Source: Bacillus sp. CH30_1T
GTDB lineage: Bacteria > Bacillota > Bacilli > Bacillales > Bacillaceae_B
NCBI RefSeq assembly: GCF_008364765.1
Contig: NZ_VTUY01000003.1
Location: 249,657 to 313,656 of the forward strand
Length of the DNA stretch: 64,000 nt
Direction of reading: 5' to 3'
The position numbers and the translations under genes were made by a program. Below are positions 56,424 through 64,000 of this stretch, in pieces; positions within the stretch are counted from its first letter, which is position 1; each line of letters begins with the position of its first letter. The notes under the pieces were generated by a model, which ran no database searches, had not been told where the DNA came from, and was given only the letters and a program-made list of their open reading frames with translations.

Positions 56424-58913
56424 TTGTTAATAGTAACTGACTTAAATGGAGAAAGTGAATCGCTAACTGGCTTTACTAAACTCAAAAGAAAGAGAAGAGT
56501 AAATGGAGAGAGAACGATTCGCTTTATCCTTTTTTCTTTAACTCAAAATGAATACGCATATCCACTAGTGCAACAAGAGAGCTTGATTGAGTTAGCTGGT
56601 GAAGAATACAGAATTAAATACGTGAAGGAACACATGAAGGGTAAAGTTCTGATTAAGGAAGTAGAGGCAAATCATACCTTCTTTGATCTGATAAATTCAC
56701 GAATTTACACAAAGATTTCAGGAAGCAAATCTCTATTTGAAATACTCAATTTTATATTTAAAGATACTGATTATACTTTTTCAATTGTTGAAAGTGTGCC
56801 TAACAAGACTTGGGAAGAGTTTGGTGAGGACAATCGTTTATCATTACTTCAAGATGTTCTTAAAAGCTATAGTGTTGAATTTGAGCGTAATGGCACTCAC
56901 TTGACATTTAAATCTGAAATTGGCTCTAAATTAGACGTTCAGTTTAGATATAGTCATAACATAAAGACGATAAGTCATGAGATTGATTCTAATGACTTAT
57001 CCACTTATATCAAAGGATATGGTAAAGATGGGTTTGAAGTTGAATATTATAGTCCTCTTTATGAGAATTATGACATACTTCATGAAGCTCCTGAAGTGAG
57101 AGATGAGCGTTACACTAATGCAGATAGCCTCTTGGAACGTTTGAAGCGTGAAATAAACGATACTCCAAACCTTTCGATAACAGTGGATTACCTGGATCTG
57201 AGAAGGAATGGATATCCGTATGAGGTGGTTAATGAAGGTGACTACATACTTTTAATACATGAGCCATTAAATATTGATTTAGATGCACGAATTGTTGAAA
57301 TTGAAGAAGAGTTTAATTTAATGCTTGAGCCAATTAATACAAAGGTTACGCTTTCTAACTATAGTAGTAATACTTCTGATGAATTTGTTAATTTTTCAAA
57401 GACTCAGAAACAAGTAAACTCGCTATTCAATGGAAATGCTAAACTTCCTTATAACGTCTTAGATGACGCTGTAAAACGCTCAACAGAAGCATTGCAATCA
57501 GCTCAAACAGAACTTGAATTTGTTAATGGTATCATTGGTCGCTCCAAGATTGATCCAAATCAACTAACTATTTTAAACTCAGAAGGTTTTGGAATTAGTA
57601 AGGATGGCGGTCAAACGTTTACAGAAGCGATAACTGCTGATGGATTCAATCTTTCTGCTGGTGCTATCGGTACTCTAGACGCTAATAATGTAACGATATT
57701 TGGTGGAGATGCAACAGATTATACTCGAATAGAAGGATCATTTTTAGAGTCAAGAGGTCAATTCACTCGAACATGGCAAGGTAATACTTATAACCATGAT
57801 GTGTCCTTAGAGTTCCAAAACGGATACTTTGCAGCCCGTAGCCTTAATGATGACAGAAACCTTTATTACTCAAACTTTGGTATTTCAACTTTCGCTAGTG
57901 GTAATCAGAATGAATCATCTGGAACAATTGAATTCTTCTCATATGATTATCATCCAACACGAAAGGGATTAACGATTTCATCTGTAGGTGGTGTTGTAGC
58001 ATTAAGATCAGGTCTTGAAAGAGTCATCATTGATGCATACGACCATGCTTATCTTCGGTCTAATCAGCAACAGGTACGAATACAGCCTCGAAGTCATGTA
58101 GTAGGAAACAATACCTTTACATTTCATGTTGTCGATAATGCCGAAGCTAATGAGCAGGATGGCGTCCTATTTTTTGGTTCAGAGAATAATGGGACATGGT
58201 CTAGTGGTTTAAGATTCAGTAAAATCTTGAATGGAAATACGCTTTACGTGACCAATGGTGATGGAGATCGTGGAACAGGTAATCTTGAAGCTTTTACTAT
58301 ACGTGCAAATAAATCCTTTATAGGAGCACTCGAAGCACCTACAGATAATGCTTATGTTCAAGTTAATGGTGCATTAAGGGTTACTGATAAAAATGGATTC
58401 AATAATGGATCTCCAAACTATCGTGACGTTGCAGCAAGAGATTTGTATGTTTCTGATGTAGAAGCCAGAGATTTACGGGTGAAAAGTATGAGAACGGTGG
58501 ATTTAAGCTCTAATTTCTATATTGGAGTATCAACTAATGAACTAAGGGTAACGGATAATCTATTCTACAATGGTGGGAACACAGGATATAGACCGATAAG
58601 AGCCAGTGAGTTTTTAAATGGTTCTAGCACAACATATAAGTCTAATGTTGAGGATTTAGATGAGAGTGGGCTAGATATATTAAATAATCTTCAAATAAAA
58701 CGCTATGTACTTCAATCAGATGTAGATAGTGGGCTCTACAACAATTGGCAAGTAGGTGTTATTAGTGAGCTAAGTCCTGAAGTAGCAACAACTGATGGTA
58801 AGGCGGTAAATCTTTATAAGATGCTTAGTTATTCGGTTAAAGCTATTCAGGAATTATCAGAAGAAGTTAGTAATCAAAATAAGAGAATAAATGATTTGGA
58901 GATGATGCAATGA
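56424..58913 (+). CDS. prophage tail endopeptidase / tail-associated protein (Tal)
   Basis: A ~829-residue protein. Residues 1-330 form the gp27-like tail hub (Prophage_tail family: LIELAGEEYRIKYVKEHMKGKVLIKEVEANHTFFDLI ... LSITVDYLDLRRNGYPYEVVNEGDYILLIHEPLNIDL). A beta-rich region follows, then a coiled-coil end (EEVSNQNKRINDLEMM). There is no intramolecular chaperone serine motif that can be pointed to. The start is a TTG after AAAGGAGG, seven codons inside the longest frame. Confidence 0.87.
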   Translation: MLIVTDLNGESESLTGFTKLKRKRRVNGERTIRFILFSLTQNEYAYPLVQQESLIELAGEEYRIKYVKEHMKGKVLIKEVEANHTFFDLINSRIYTKISGSKSLFEILNFIFKDTDYTFSIVESVPNKTWEEFGEDNRLSLLQDVLKSYSVEFERNGTHLTFKSEIGSKLDVQFRYSHNIKTISHEIDSNDLSTYIKGYGKDGFEVEYYSPLYENYDILHEAPEVRDERYTNADSLLERLKREINDTPNLSITVDYLDLRRNGYPYEVVNEGDYILLIHEPLNIDLDARIVEIEEEFNLMLEPINTKVTLSNYSSNTSDEFVNFSKTQKQVNSLFNGNAKLPYNVLDDAVKRSTEALQSAQTELEFVNGIIGRSKIDPNQLTILNSEGFGISKDGGQTFTEAITADGFNLSAGAIGTLDANNVTIFGGDATDYTRIEGSFLESRGQFTRTWQGNTYNHDVSLEFQNGYFAARSLNDDRNLYYSNFGISTFASGNQNESSGTIEFFSYDYHPTRKGLTISSVGGVVALRSGLERVIIDAYDHAYLRSNQQQVRIQPRSHVVGNNTFTFHVVDNAEANEQDGVLFFGSENNGTWSSGLRFSKILNGNTLYVTNGDGDRGTGNLEAFTIRANKSFIGALEAPTDNAYVQVNGALRVTDKNGFNNGSPNYRDVAARDLYVSDVEARDLRVKSMRTVDLSSNFYIGVSTNELRVTDNLFYNGGNTGYRPIRASEFLNGSSTTYKSNVEDLDESGLDILNNLQIKRYVLQSDVDSGLYNNWQVGVISELSPEVATTDGKAVNLYKMLSYSVKAIQELSEEVSNQNKRINDLEMMQ

Positions 58914-59053
58914 TGAATATTGATGGAAATGTGGTTATACAAAAGTTAGGAAATAGGATTTCACAATTGGAGATTGAACTAGCATTTAAGGAATCTCAAT
59001 TAGAGGAATTGATGAAACAATTAAATGAGAAAGAACAAGATGGAGCCGAATAA
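58910..59053 (+). CDS. 47-residue coiled-coil phage protein
   Basis: A short frame overlapping the Tal stop (ATGATG). The product MMNIDGNVVIQKLGNRISQL ... is a single amphipathic helix with a heptad pattern (ISQLEIELAFKESQLEELMKQLNE). Small proteins of this kind commonly sit between tail and holin genes of Bacillus phages. Function unknown. Confidence 0.65.
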   Translation: MMNIDGNVVIQKLGNRISQLEIELAFKESQLEELMKQLNEKEQDGAE

Positions 59054-59088
59054 GGCTTTTTTATTTTGCAGTAAAGGAGAATGTTCTC

Positions 59089-59283
59089 ATGGATGAAAGA
59101 GTTTCGAAATTAGAAGGCAGAGTAACCAGTTTAGAGACAAGGGTTGCAGTTGCTGAGTCAAATATTCAGGATATTAAGGAATACCTTTCAACAATCAAAG
59201 ATAATACTTCGTGGATATTGAGATTGATTTTAGGTGTCATTGTTCTTGGATTGCTAGGACTTATTTTTAAAGGAGGAATCTAA
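59089..59283 (+). CDS. xhlA: XhlA-like haemolysin/holin-associated protein
   Basis: A 64-residue protein: an N-terminal coiled coil (VSKLEGRVTSLETRVAVAESNIQDIKEYL) and one C-terminal membrane helix (RLILGVIVLGLLGLIFKGG), the exact XhlA architecture. In PBSX, XhlA with the holin and amidase causes lysis. AAAGGAGAATGTTCTC precedes the ATG. Confidence 0.9.
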   Translation: MDERVSKLEGRVTSLETRVAVAESNIQDIKEYLSTIKDNTSWILRLILGVIVLGLLGLIFKGGI

Positions 59284-59541
59284 TTGGAAGCATTAATGTC
59301 AATTGAATTTACAGCTTATGTTGGGCTAGCACTTGTTTTATATGCAATCCGGCAAGCAACAGGATTATCAAATAAATACATACCTTCAGCAGCAATTTTT
59401 CTTGGAGTCGCTTTCTCTATTATGGAAAGTGGCTCTTTTTCATTTGAAGTAATGATGACAGGACTTCAATATGCGTTATTGGGAATTGGATCAGTTGCTG
59501 GAATTAAATACGCATTAGAGCGAAAAGGAGAGGATAAGTAA
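59284..59541 (+). CDS. phage holin
   Basis: An 85-residue holin with hydrophobic segments (~9-22, 33-48, 60-77) and a charged C-terminus ALERKGEDK. It lies directly against xhlA (TTG start next to its stop, after AAAGGAGG) and overlaps the amidase start by one base. It forms the membrane lesions that release the amidase. Confidence 0.88.
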   Translation: MEALMSIEFTAYVGLALVLYAIRQATGLSNKYIPSAAIFLGVAFSIMESGSFSFEVMMTGLQYALLGIGSVAGIKYALERKGEDK

Positions 59542-60368
59542 TGGTCGCACTTAACTATAGAAAAGATCATGTTATCAAAAATAAATACTCACGTTCAGGA
59601 GATCCTTTAATTAAAGTACAAGCTATTGTTGTTCACTATACAGCTAATCCACATGCTAATGCAGAGGATCATCAAGAATTCTTTGATGGAGCAGATGGTG
59701 GAAATTATCGCTATGCAGGAGCTCATATTTTCGTTGATAAGGATGAAGCAGTTGAGGTTATCCCTCTAAATGAAGTAGCATATCAAGCTAATGAGAAGGA
59801 ACCAAGATTATCAACGCTCAAAGCAACAACATCTTACTATCCAGAAGGTAATGCAAACTTACTTACACTTAGTATTGAAATGTGTATTGAGGAAGATGGT
59901 TCATTCCATCCCGATACAGTTGAGCGTACAAGATTAGTAGTTAAATATCTTCAAAATAAGTTTCCACAACTTAGGGACACTAAGAATAGAGTGGTTCGTC
60001 ACTATGATGTAACAGGGAAAATCTGTCCTAAACCATTTGTAGATGATGTGGGGGCATGGAAAGATTTTTTAAATTCAATTGATCAAGTGGAGAAGAAGGA
60101 GTCAAAACCTGCAGCTAAACCACAAACTAAGCCTTCCTATGTAGGCAAACGGGCTGAGAGTATTTATAGAGGCAAAGAAGGATTAGATTTCTACAGTAAA
60201 GCTACATTCAATGATAAGTACAGAGCAGGGGTGCTTCATTATCAATATGGATTCCCTAAAATTGTGCGTAAGTTGAAGGTAGAAGGTGCATACATGTTTG
60301 AGGTTAAGAATTCAAAAGGACATACATACTATATTACGGCAGCACCTAAATACATTAAGGTTGAATAG
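59541..60368 (+). CDS. N-acetylmuramoyl-L-alanine amidase (endolysin)
   Basis: A 275-residue endolysin. The Amidase_2 (T7 lysozyme-like) domain covers ~25-170. Zinc ligands appear as His in IVVHYTAN and in VRHYDVTGKICP with the Cys-equivalent position. The linker is Lys/Pro-rich. The last ~70 residues (YRGKEGLDFYSKATFNDKYRAGVLHYQYGFPKI) form a wall-binding domain seen in Bacillus amidases. It cuts the bond between MurNAc and L-Ala. No signal peptide, so release depends on the holin. Confidence 0.93.
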   Translation: MVALNYRKDHVIKNKYSRSGDPLIKVQAIVVHYTANPHANAEDHQEFFDGADGGNYRYAGAHIFVDKDEAVEVIPLNEVAYQANEKEPRLSTLKATTSYYPEGNANLLTLSIEMCIEEDGSFHPDTVERTRLVVKYLQNKFPQLRDTKNRVVRHYDVTGKICPKPFVDDVGAWKDFLNSIDQVEKKESKPAAKPQTKPSYVGKRAESIYRGKEGLDFYSKATFNDKYRAGVLHYQYGFPKIVRKLKVEGAYMFEVKNSKGHTYYITAAPKYIKVE

Positions 60369-60426
60369 TAAAGTCTTCTAAGTCAAATAATATAAACACA
60401 CCACGAGCTAAACTGGCATGTAAGAA

Positions 60427-60461
60427 AGCCCTAACGTTAATTGGTTGGGGCTATTTTTTGT
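60427..60461 (+). terminator. terminator of the lysis/late operon
   Basis: AGCCCTAAC pairs with GGTTGGGGCT over GTTAATT with one bulge, followed by ATTTTTTG. Confidence 0.82.
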
Positions 60462-60464
60462 GTT

Positions 60465-60710
60465 CTAAAAAGGTAACGGATCAATATGGTCCCCATTTTG
60501 ATAATTTCTAACATCCTGAGTAATGTCGTGTTCACCATTTACTTTAACTTCAATAATTACAGTATCTCTCATACCAGTTCTCATACGTATGTCCCTTATA
60601 TACTCATAAGCTACTCTTACCACATCATTATTAGACCTTGCATAAAAAGTGCCACCTTGTTTCAATCCTATACCTTCTATTTCTAGATTTACATCTAGGT
60701 TAAACCTCAT
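60465..60710 (-). CDS. hypothetical phage protein
   Basis: An ~81-residue protein (MRFNLDVNLEIEGIGLKQGGTFYARSNNDVVRVAYEYIRDIRMRTGMRDTVIIEVKVNGEHDI). Its alternation of strands and one long helix, with a central YEYIRDIR, suggests a small alpha/beta domain. It overlaps the gene upstream by 11 bases and belongs to a leftward four-gene unit. No function known. Confidence 0.65.
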   Translation of the reverse strand: MRFNLDVNLEIEGIGLKQGGTFYARSNNDVVRVAYEYIRDIRMRTGMRDTVIIEVKVNGEHDITQDVRNYQNGDHIDPLPF

Positions 60711-60945
60711 TACTGACCTCAACCTTTATGGATTTCTTCAATCGCTTCAATTTTCCTAAGAACATTTTAAGTGCGTCCTTCTCAGTGTTTCCATAACCTT
60801 CAATTAGGTTATCATCTACAGAAGATATTACAACGAACTCACCGTCTGTTCTTTGAAGAATATCTAACTTAATTTCCCCAAAATGATTATCATGGATCTC
60901 CATCTCTCTCATACTTACAAATGCCAACTTAAAACCTTCAATCAT
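60700..60945 (-). CDS. hypothetical phage protein
   Basis: An 81-residue protein (MIEGFKLAFVSMREMEIHDNHFGEIKLDILQRTDGEFVVISSVDDNLIEGYGNTEKDALKMFLGKL). It resembles small HicB-like or antitoxin-like alpha/beta folds in which strands are followed by a helix (TEKDALKMF), but no partner toxin was identified. It overlaps the HTH gene upstream by 8 bases. Confidence 0.62.
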   Translation of the reverse strand: MIEGFKLAFVSMREMEIHDNHFGEIKLDILQRTDGEFVVISSVDDNLIEGYGNTEKDALKMFLGKLKRLKKSIKVEVSNEV

Positions 60946-61144
60946 CTTTTATCACCTCGTATTCGTATAAGTCGTCTACTTTACACCCGTAATAATTAGC
61001 TATTTTAAATGCAATATCGATTCGAGGCAGTTGTTTACCTCTTTCAAACAAACTATAAATTTGCTGTGATACACCTATAACTTCAGCCACTTGCTTTTGA
61101 TCTACATTTCTTTTAAATCTATATTCCCTAAGTAAAGGTTTCAT
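60938..61144 (-). CDS. XRE family transcriptional regulator
   Basis: A 68-residue stand-alone HTH_3 protein: LREYRFKRNVDQKQVAEVIGVSQQIYSLFERGKQLPRIDIAFKIANYYGCKVDDLY. The length and C-terminal DDLYEYE are typical of Cro/Xre single-domain regulators. ATG after AAGGGATAATA is preferred over an upstream start. It may control the adjacent rightward transfer module. Confidence 0.82.
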   Translation of the reverse strand: MKPLLREYRFKRNVDQKQVAEVIGVSQQIYSLFERGKQLPRIDIAFKIANYYGCKVDDLYEYEVIKDD

Positions 61145-61154
61145 TATTATCCCT

Positions 61155-61367
61155 TCATTCTTTACTCCAAATGTCACTCAATCGAACTTCTGGATTAATT
61201 TCCCTAATCGTTTCAACTATATCATAAAGCGTGTCAAAAGACGGTAATGATTTGTTATTAACAATTGAAGACATAGTACTTTTGTCTATACCTACTAGAT
61301 CAGCAAATTCACCATGTTTCATTTCTAATTCAGCCAATATCAATTTTAATCTGCATTTGTAAGCCAT
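61155..61367 (-). CDS. XRE-like HTH regulator
   Basis: A 70-residue HTH protein (CRLKLILAELEMKHGEFADLVGIDKSTMSSIVNNKSLPSFDTLYDIVETI). ATG after GAGGTGAATAAA. First gene of the leftward unit that also encodes a second HTH protein and two small proteins, divergent from the FtsK gene. Two regulators side by side suggest a second control switch within the element. Confidence 0.8.
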   Translation of the reverse strand: MAYKCRLKLILAELEMKHGEFADLVGIDKSTMSSIVNNKSLPSFDTLYDIVETIREINPEVRLSDIWSKE

Positions 61368-61675
61368 TTTATTCACCTCAAATAGTATTTCTATGAGGCT
61401 TAATCAATACCCTTTAAAAAATAGGATGGGCTCTACACAAACTTTTTTGTGAGGACAAGATAAATCGGACATGTATACCCCATAGATTAAGAATATACCA
61501 AGGAATATACCAAATGGGCAGATATCTATTCCAACCCATCATACCTAGTTTGATTCCAACCTAGAAGTCCTCATGGAATGTTGCTTATCTTTTAATATCA
61601 ATCTCAATACTTTGTCTATTACATGCCTTTTATTTGGGAGTATTTATCTTATAAATATCAGAAAGGGGTGGTGTG
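61368..61675 (+). other. regulatory gap with direct repeats before the transfer module
   Basis: A 300-base gap between divergent genes, lacking frames. It holds the direct repeat AATATACCAA at 61492-61501 and 61504-61513, followed by an ATGGG/CCCAT inverted pair and two ATTCCAACC copies (around 61528 and 61553). These could be operators for the two HTH proteins or an origin of transfer; neither is proven. Confidence 0.45.
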
Positions 61676-62986
61676 ATGTTAGTTGAAATCTCTACTTCGA
61701 TAATCGCTGGTGGGATCATGGGAGTAAGTCACTATTTTAAAACAAATTCAAAAACAAATGATGCAGAAAAGATATTGAAAATAGCAAATAATTGTGGCTT
61801 GTTCACTAAGGAAGAAAAGCTAAGGTTATATCGAAGAAATTATGATAAAAAGTTTGATTTTACTGAGTATGTTTTTAAAGTCCCTTTAGGATTAGGTTTG
61901 GAAGATTTTTTACTCAAGAAAAGTAAATTTGTAGATGGATTAAATAATCGCAGCCGTAAAATGATTGAATTAAGAGATCTGAAAACCCTGAAATTTGATA
62001 AGACATTACCAAAACAATTATTAGATATCTTTAATAATCGAATCCCATTAAATAAAGAGATTGAGATCGAGTACGATGGAATGCTTAATATACGAGTATA
62101 CAACAAAGGATTAACAAAATATCTACCTTATACTGATGAGCTGTTGAAAAAGGTTAAAGGTTGGGAAGTTCCAATTGGAGTTACTTATAAAGAGTTAATA
62201 AATCACGACTTTGAAAAATCTCAAATGCTTGTGGTTGCGGGAATGACGAGATATGGAAAGACTGTTTTCTTAAAAAATACCATAACAACATTGATCAGCA
62301 AACAACCCGAAAATGTTAAATTCACGCTAATTGATTTAAAGGGAGGATTAGCTTTTAGTCGATTTATGAAATGTAAGCAAGTTGAAGAGGTTGCAAAGAA
62401 TCAAGAGGAGACAATAAAGGCATTAGAATCGATACATGACAAATTGTTGAAGAGACAAAAAGAATTCTTAAATAAGGGTTATGAGGATATAGGTGAAGCT
62501 GGAATAAAAGAGAGACATTTTATTGTAATTGATGAAGGTGCTGAAATTTCAGGATTCACAGATAAGGTTAAGCGAGAACGATGTACTCATCTTATTGGGG
62601 AAATAGCCAGGATTTCTGCGGGGCTAGGTTATAGGATGATTTTTGCAACCCAATATCCGACTGCAGATGTTTTCCCGCGACAAGTAAAAGCAAATACCAG
62701 TGGATCACTATGTTTTAAACTGAAAAATTCAACTCAGAGTATGGTTGTTTTAGATGAGAAGGGTGCAGAAGAGTTGCCAGTAGGATTAGCTGGTAGAGCA
62801 ATATATCAATCAGATAGGAAAGTAATTGTTCAGTCTCCTTACATTAAAAATGACTTTATTGACAATAAAATTAAGCCTCATATAACTTTCAAAGCGAGAA
62901 AGGAGTCTCAAGATGAACAAGAAGTTACTAAAACAACAGCGTCAAGAAGAAATATGCTTGTCATTGAAGAAACTCGATTATCTTAG
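61676..62986 (+). CDS. FtsK/SpoIIIE-domain DNA translocase
   Basis: A 436-residue ATPase. A short N-terminal hydrophobic segment (~8-20) is followed by an FtsK/SpoIIIE domain: Walker A GMTRYGKTVFLKN (~residues 188-200), TLIDLKGGLAFSRF, Walker B HFIVIDEGAEI, and the sensor-like MIFATQYPTADVFPRQVKANTSG. Related proteins act as coupling ATPases (TcpA-like) in Gram-positive conjugation and also occur in some Bacillus phages. AAAGGGGTGGTGTG precedes the ATG. It overlaps the next gene by 74 bases. Confidence 0.87.
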   Translation: MLVEISTSIIAGGIMGVSHYFKTNSKTNDAEKILKIANNCGLFTKEEKLRLYRRNYDKKFDFTEYVFKVPLGLGLEDFLLKKSKFVDGLNNRSRKMIELRDLKTLKFDKTLPKQLLDIFNNRIPLNKEIEIEYDGMLNIRVYNKGLTKYLPYTDELLKKVKGWEVPIGVTYKELINHDFEKSQMLVVAGMTRYGKTVFLKNTITTLISKQPENVKFTLIDLKGGLAFSRFMKCKQVEEVAKNQEETIKALESIHDKLLKRQKEFLNKGYEDIGEAGIKERHFIVIDEGAEISGFTDKVKRERCTHLIGEIARISAGLGYRMIFATQYPTADVFPRQVKANTSGSLCFKLKNSTQSMVVLDEKGAEELPVGLAGRAIYQSDRKVIVQSPYIKNDFIDNKIKPHITFKARKESQDEQEVTKTTASRRNMLVIEETRLS

Positions 62987-63506
62987 TAGATCACAAATCC
63001 AGAGGCTACACAGATTAGGAAGTACAAGGAATGCCAATAGAGTATTAAAAGACATGGAGGAATATCTCTATTCTTTTCAGTCTGGGGAGAATGTTTACTA
63101 CTTGAATAAGGAAGGTAGGTTAATGGTCAATTGTGAGAAAATCTGTAAGAAAACTCCTCAAGTAAATCATTACATTATGCGAAACTGGCTGTTTATTACT
63201 CTTGGATGTCCAATTACGTGGAAGAATGAAATCAAATTTACTAAGTTGGATGAAAAAATAAGTGTAGTATGTGATGCCATGTTTATGAATAAGGATCGAA
63301 TTTGCATTATTGAAGCTGATTACTCACAAAAAATGTGTGAAAACAAAAAGAAAATCAAGAAGTATAAGCACCTTAAAGATACTGGTACTTTTATGATTGC
63401 ACCTAAGATTTATTGGATCACCACAACCGAGTACAGAAGGAAACAACTATTAGCTTTATGTGAAGGGTTAGATACTACTATTTATTTGGTTTCAGATTTT
63501 CATTAA
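62913..63506 (+). CDS. replication-relaxation family protein
   Basis: A 197-residue protein of the replication-relaxation (Rep_relax) family. An N-terminal winged HTH (EEICLSLKKLDYLSRSQIQRLHRLGSTRNANRVLKDMEEYL) is followed by an alpha/beta region (HYIMRNWLFITLGCP ... ICIIEADYSQKMCENKKKIKKY) with acidic residues like those of restriction-endonuclease folds. The family is found on conjugative plasmids and phages next to FtsK-like ATPases. AAAGGAGTC precedes the ATG. Confidence 0.82.
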   Translation: MNKKLLKQQRQEEICLSLKKLDYLSRSQIQRLHRLGSTRNANRVLKDMEEYLYSFQSGENVYYLNKEGRLMVNCEKICKKTPQVNHYIMRNWLFITLGCPITWKNEIKFTKLDEKISVVCDAMFMNKDRICIIEADYSQKMCENKKKIKKYKHLKDTGTFMIAPKIYWITTTEYRRKQLLALCEGLDTTIYLVSDFH

Positions 63507-63524
63507 CATCGGGGAGGAATCATC

Positions 63525-63968
63525 ATGTTTAAGAAAAGAGAATCTATGAGTATCAAAGAATTCATGAACAAAGATTTCAACAGGAAGGAATACTCTGTCT
63601 CAAAAAACACAGCATTGTTCGGAACCTTTTTACCTCTAACAGTCATACCAATGACCACTTTAACAAGTTCAGTTGCTTCAGCATCCACAACCTCAACCTA
63701 TCAATCAACTCAAACTGTTGCCGCACTCTCATCTGATCAGATATACGACAAAATGTTGACTGCATTTGAACCAATCACAACATTAATTCAAGCTCTAGCC
63801 TATCCAGTAGCATCAATATGCGTATTAGTTGGTGCAATTATGATAATGGTACGTCAAAAAGATAAAGGTTTTGACATGATAACTAATGCTGGATTAGGTG
63901 TCATCTTGATTAATATCTTACCAATGTTATTGAATATCCTAGTTGAAATCATGAAAGGTATTGTTTAA
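63525..63968 (+). CDS. small membrane protein resembling TrbC/VirB2 pilins
   Basis: A 147-residue protein. A basic N-terminus is followed by a hydrophobic stretch ending TSSVASA (possible signal peptide to ~50), a Ser/Thr-rich spacer and two membrane helices (AYPVASICVLVGAIMIMV and GLGVILINILPMLLNILVEIM). Two closely spaced C-terminal helices after a long signal are the layout of TrbC/VirB2-like T4SS proteins. The assignment is by architecture only. GGGGAGGAATCATC precedes the ATG. Confidence 0.6.
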   Translation: MFKKRESMSIKEFMNKDFNRKEYSVSKNTALFGTFLPLTVIPMTTLTSSVASASTTSTYQSTQTVAALSSDQIYDKMLTAFEPITTLIQALAYPVASICVLVGAIMIMVRQKDKGFDMITNAGLGVILINILPMLLNILVEIMKGIV

Positions 63969-63971
63969 GCC

Positions 63972-64000
63972 ATGAAGGTACGAATGACAGGAAGATATGG
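63972..64000 (+). CDS. start of a further gene, cut by the window edge
   Basis: An ATG 3 bases after the previous stop opens a frame (MKVRMTGRY) to the edge. The ribosome binding site (AAAGG, 13 bases upstream) is weak. In a transfer module this could be the next T4SS-like gene. Confidence 0.4.

Larger units (their letters stand above)
26776..64000. mobile_element. temperate siphophage (prophage), right end outside the window
   Basis: More than 37 kb of AT-rich phage DNA. It runs from integrase and repressor through early regulation, a YonO-like polymerase, type III TA, packaging, head, tail and lysis to a DNA-transfer-like module. All expected structural genes are present and look intact except the terL start codon. 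The absence of attR and the continuing open frame at 63972 show that the element goes on. Confidence 0.95.

Noticed and set aside
60486..60686. 66-codon plus-strand frame after the amidase
   Set aside because: Antisense to the leftward hypothetical gene, no ribosome binding site, sequence is low-complexity hydrophobic.

Overview
The window comes from a low-GC, spore-forming Firmicute of the family Bacillaceae. Its first 26.7 kb keep the gene order of the Bacillus subtilis yjb-yjc region (spxH, yjbI, yjbJ, yjbK, yjbL, relQ, nadK, yjbO, prpE, ..., yjbQ, ..., fabI, cotO, cotZ, yjcA, yjcZ, spoVIF, ..., yjcF, yjcG, yjcH). Local insertions include mgtE, a DinB-like gene, a second-type spoVA operon, a TAXI-TRAP transporter and two DUF421 proteins. 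A Bacillus/Rossellomorea-like host is plausible, but no species call is possible from the sequence alone.

Layout of the host part. 1-6.1 kb: redox and stress adaptor SpxH, truncated haemoglobin, lytic transglycosylase, CYTH protein, small alarmone synthetase RelQ, NAD kinase and an RluA-type pseudouridine synthase. 6.1-12 kb: PrpE phosphatase, MgtE Mg2+ channel, CPA2 antiporter, DinB-like protein and FabI behind a FapR operator. 12-17.5 kb: a sporulation cluster (CotO, CotZ/CotY, YjcA, a YhcN/YlaJ lipoprotein, SpoVAC-SpoVAD-SpoVAEb-DUF421, YjcZ, SpoVIF). 17.7-26.6 kb: MBL hydrolase, DUF421, YjcF-YjcG, YjcH with a perfect CcpA cre site, PgpA, and a TAXI-type TRAP transporter operon.

At 26,704-26,775 there is a tRNA-Val(GAC) gene. 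Immediately after it begins an AT-rich temperate siphophage that continues past the right edge. Its order is: integrase and repressor (leftward); excisionase-like and Cro-like proteins; BRO/KilAC antirepressor; a putative replication initiator; a 931-residue YonO-like single-subunit RNA polymerase with a DxDGD catalytic motif; a BRO-N/RusA-like protein; a type III toxin-antitoxin locus; small early genes; small terminase; a serine recombinase; large terminase; portal, MuF, scaffold, capsid, head-tail joining and tail genes; a tail tube chaperone with a -1 frameshift; tape measure; Dit; a pectate-lyase-fold spike; the tail-associated protein; XhlA, holin and amidase; a leftward pair of HTH regulators; and finally an FtsK/SpoIIIE ATPase, a replication-relaxation protein and a small pilin-like membrane protein that look like DNA-transfer functions.

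The two most striking items are these. (1) The type III toxin-antitoxin locus at 37.59-38.38 kb. A perfect consensus sigma-A promoter drives three tandem RNA repeats. In each repeat a hairpin loop is exactly complementary to a downstream segment, and the pairing is kept by compensatory changes (AGGTAA/TTACCT, GAATGA/TCATTC, GAGTAA/TTACTC). An intrinsic terminator and then a ToxN/AbiQ-superfamily toxin follow. (2) The YonO-like polymerase, found here in a siphophage with SPP1-type head genes rather than in an SPbeta-like genome, with recurring hairpin/ACATAA motifs in the surrounding early gaps. Other oddities are a large-terminase gene with no canonical start codon directly behind a recombinase cassette, a one-base frameshift in a small early gene, and a conjugation-like module after the lysis genes.
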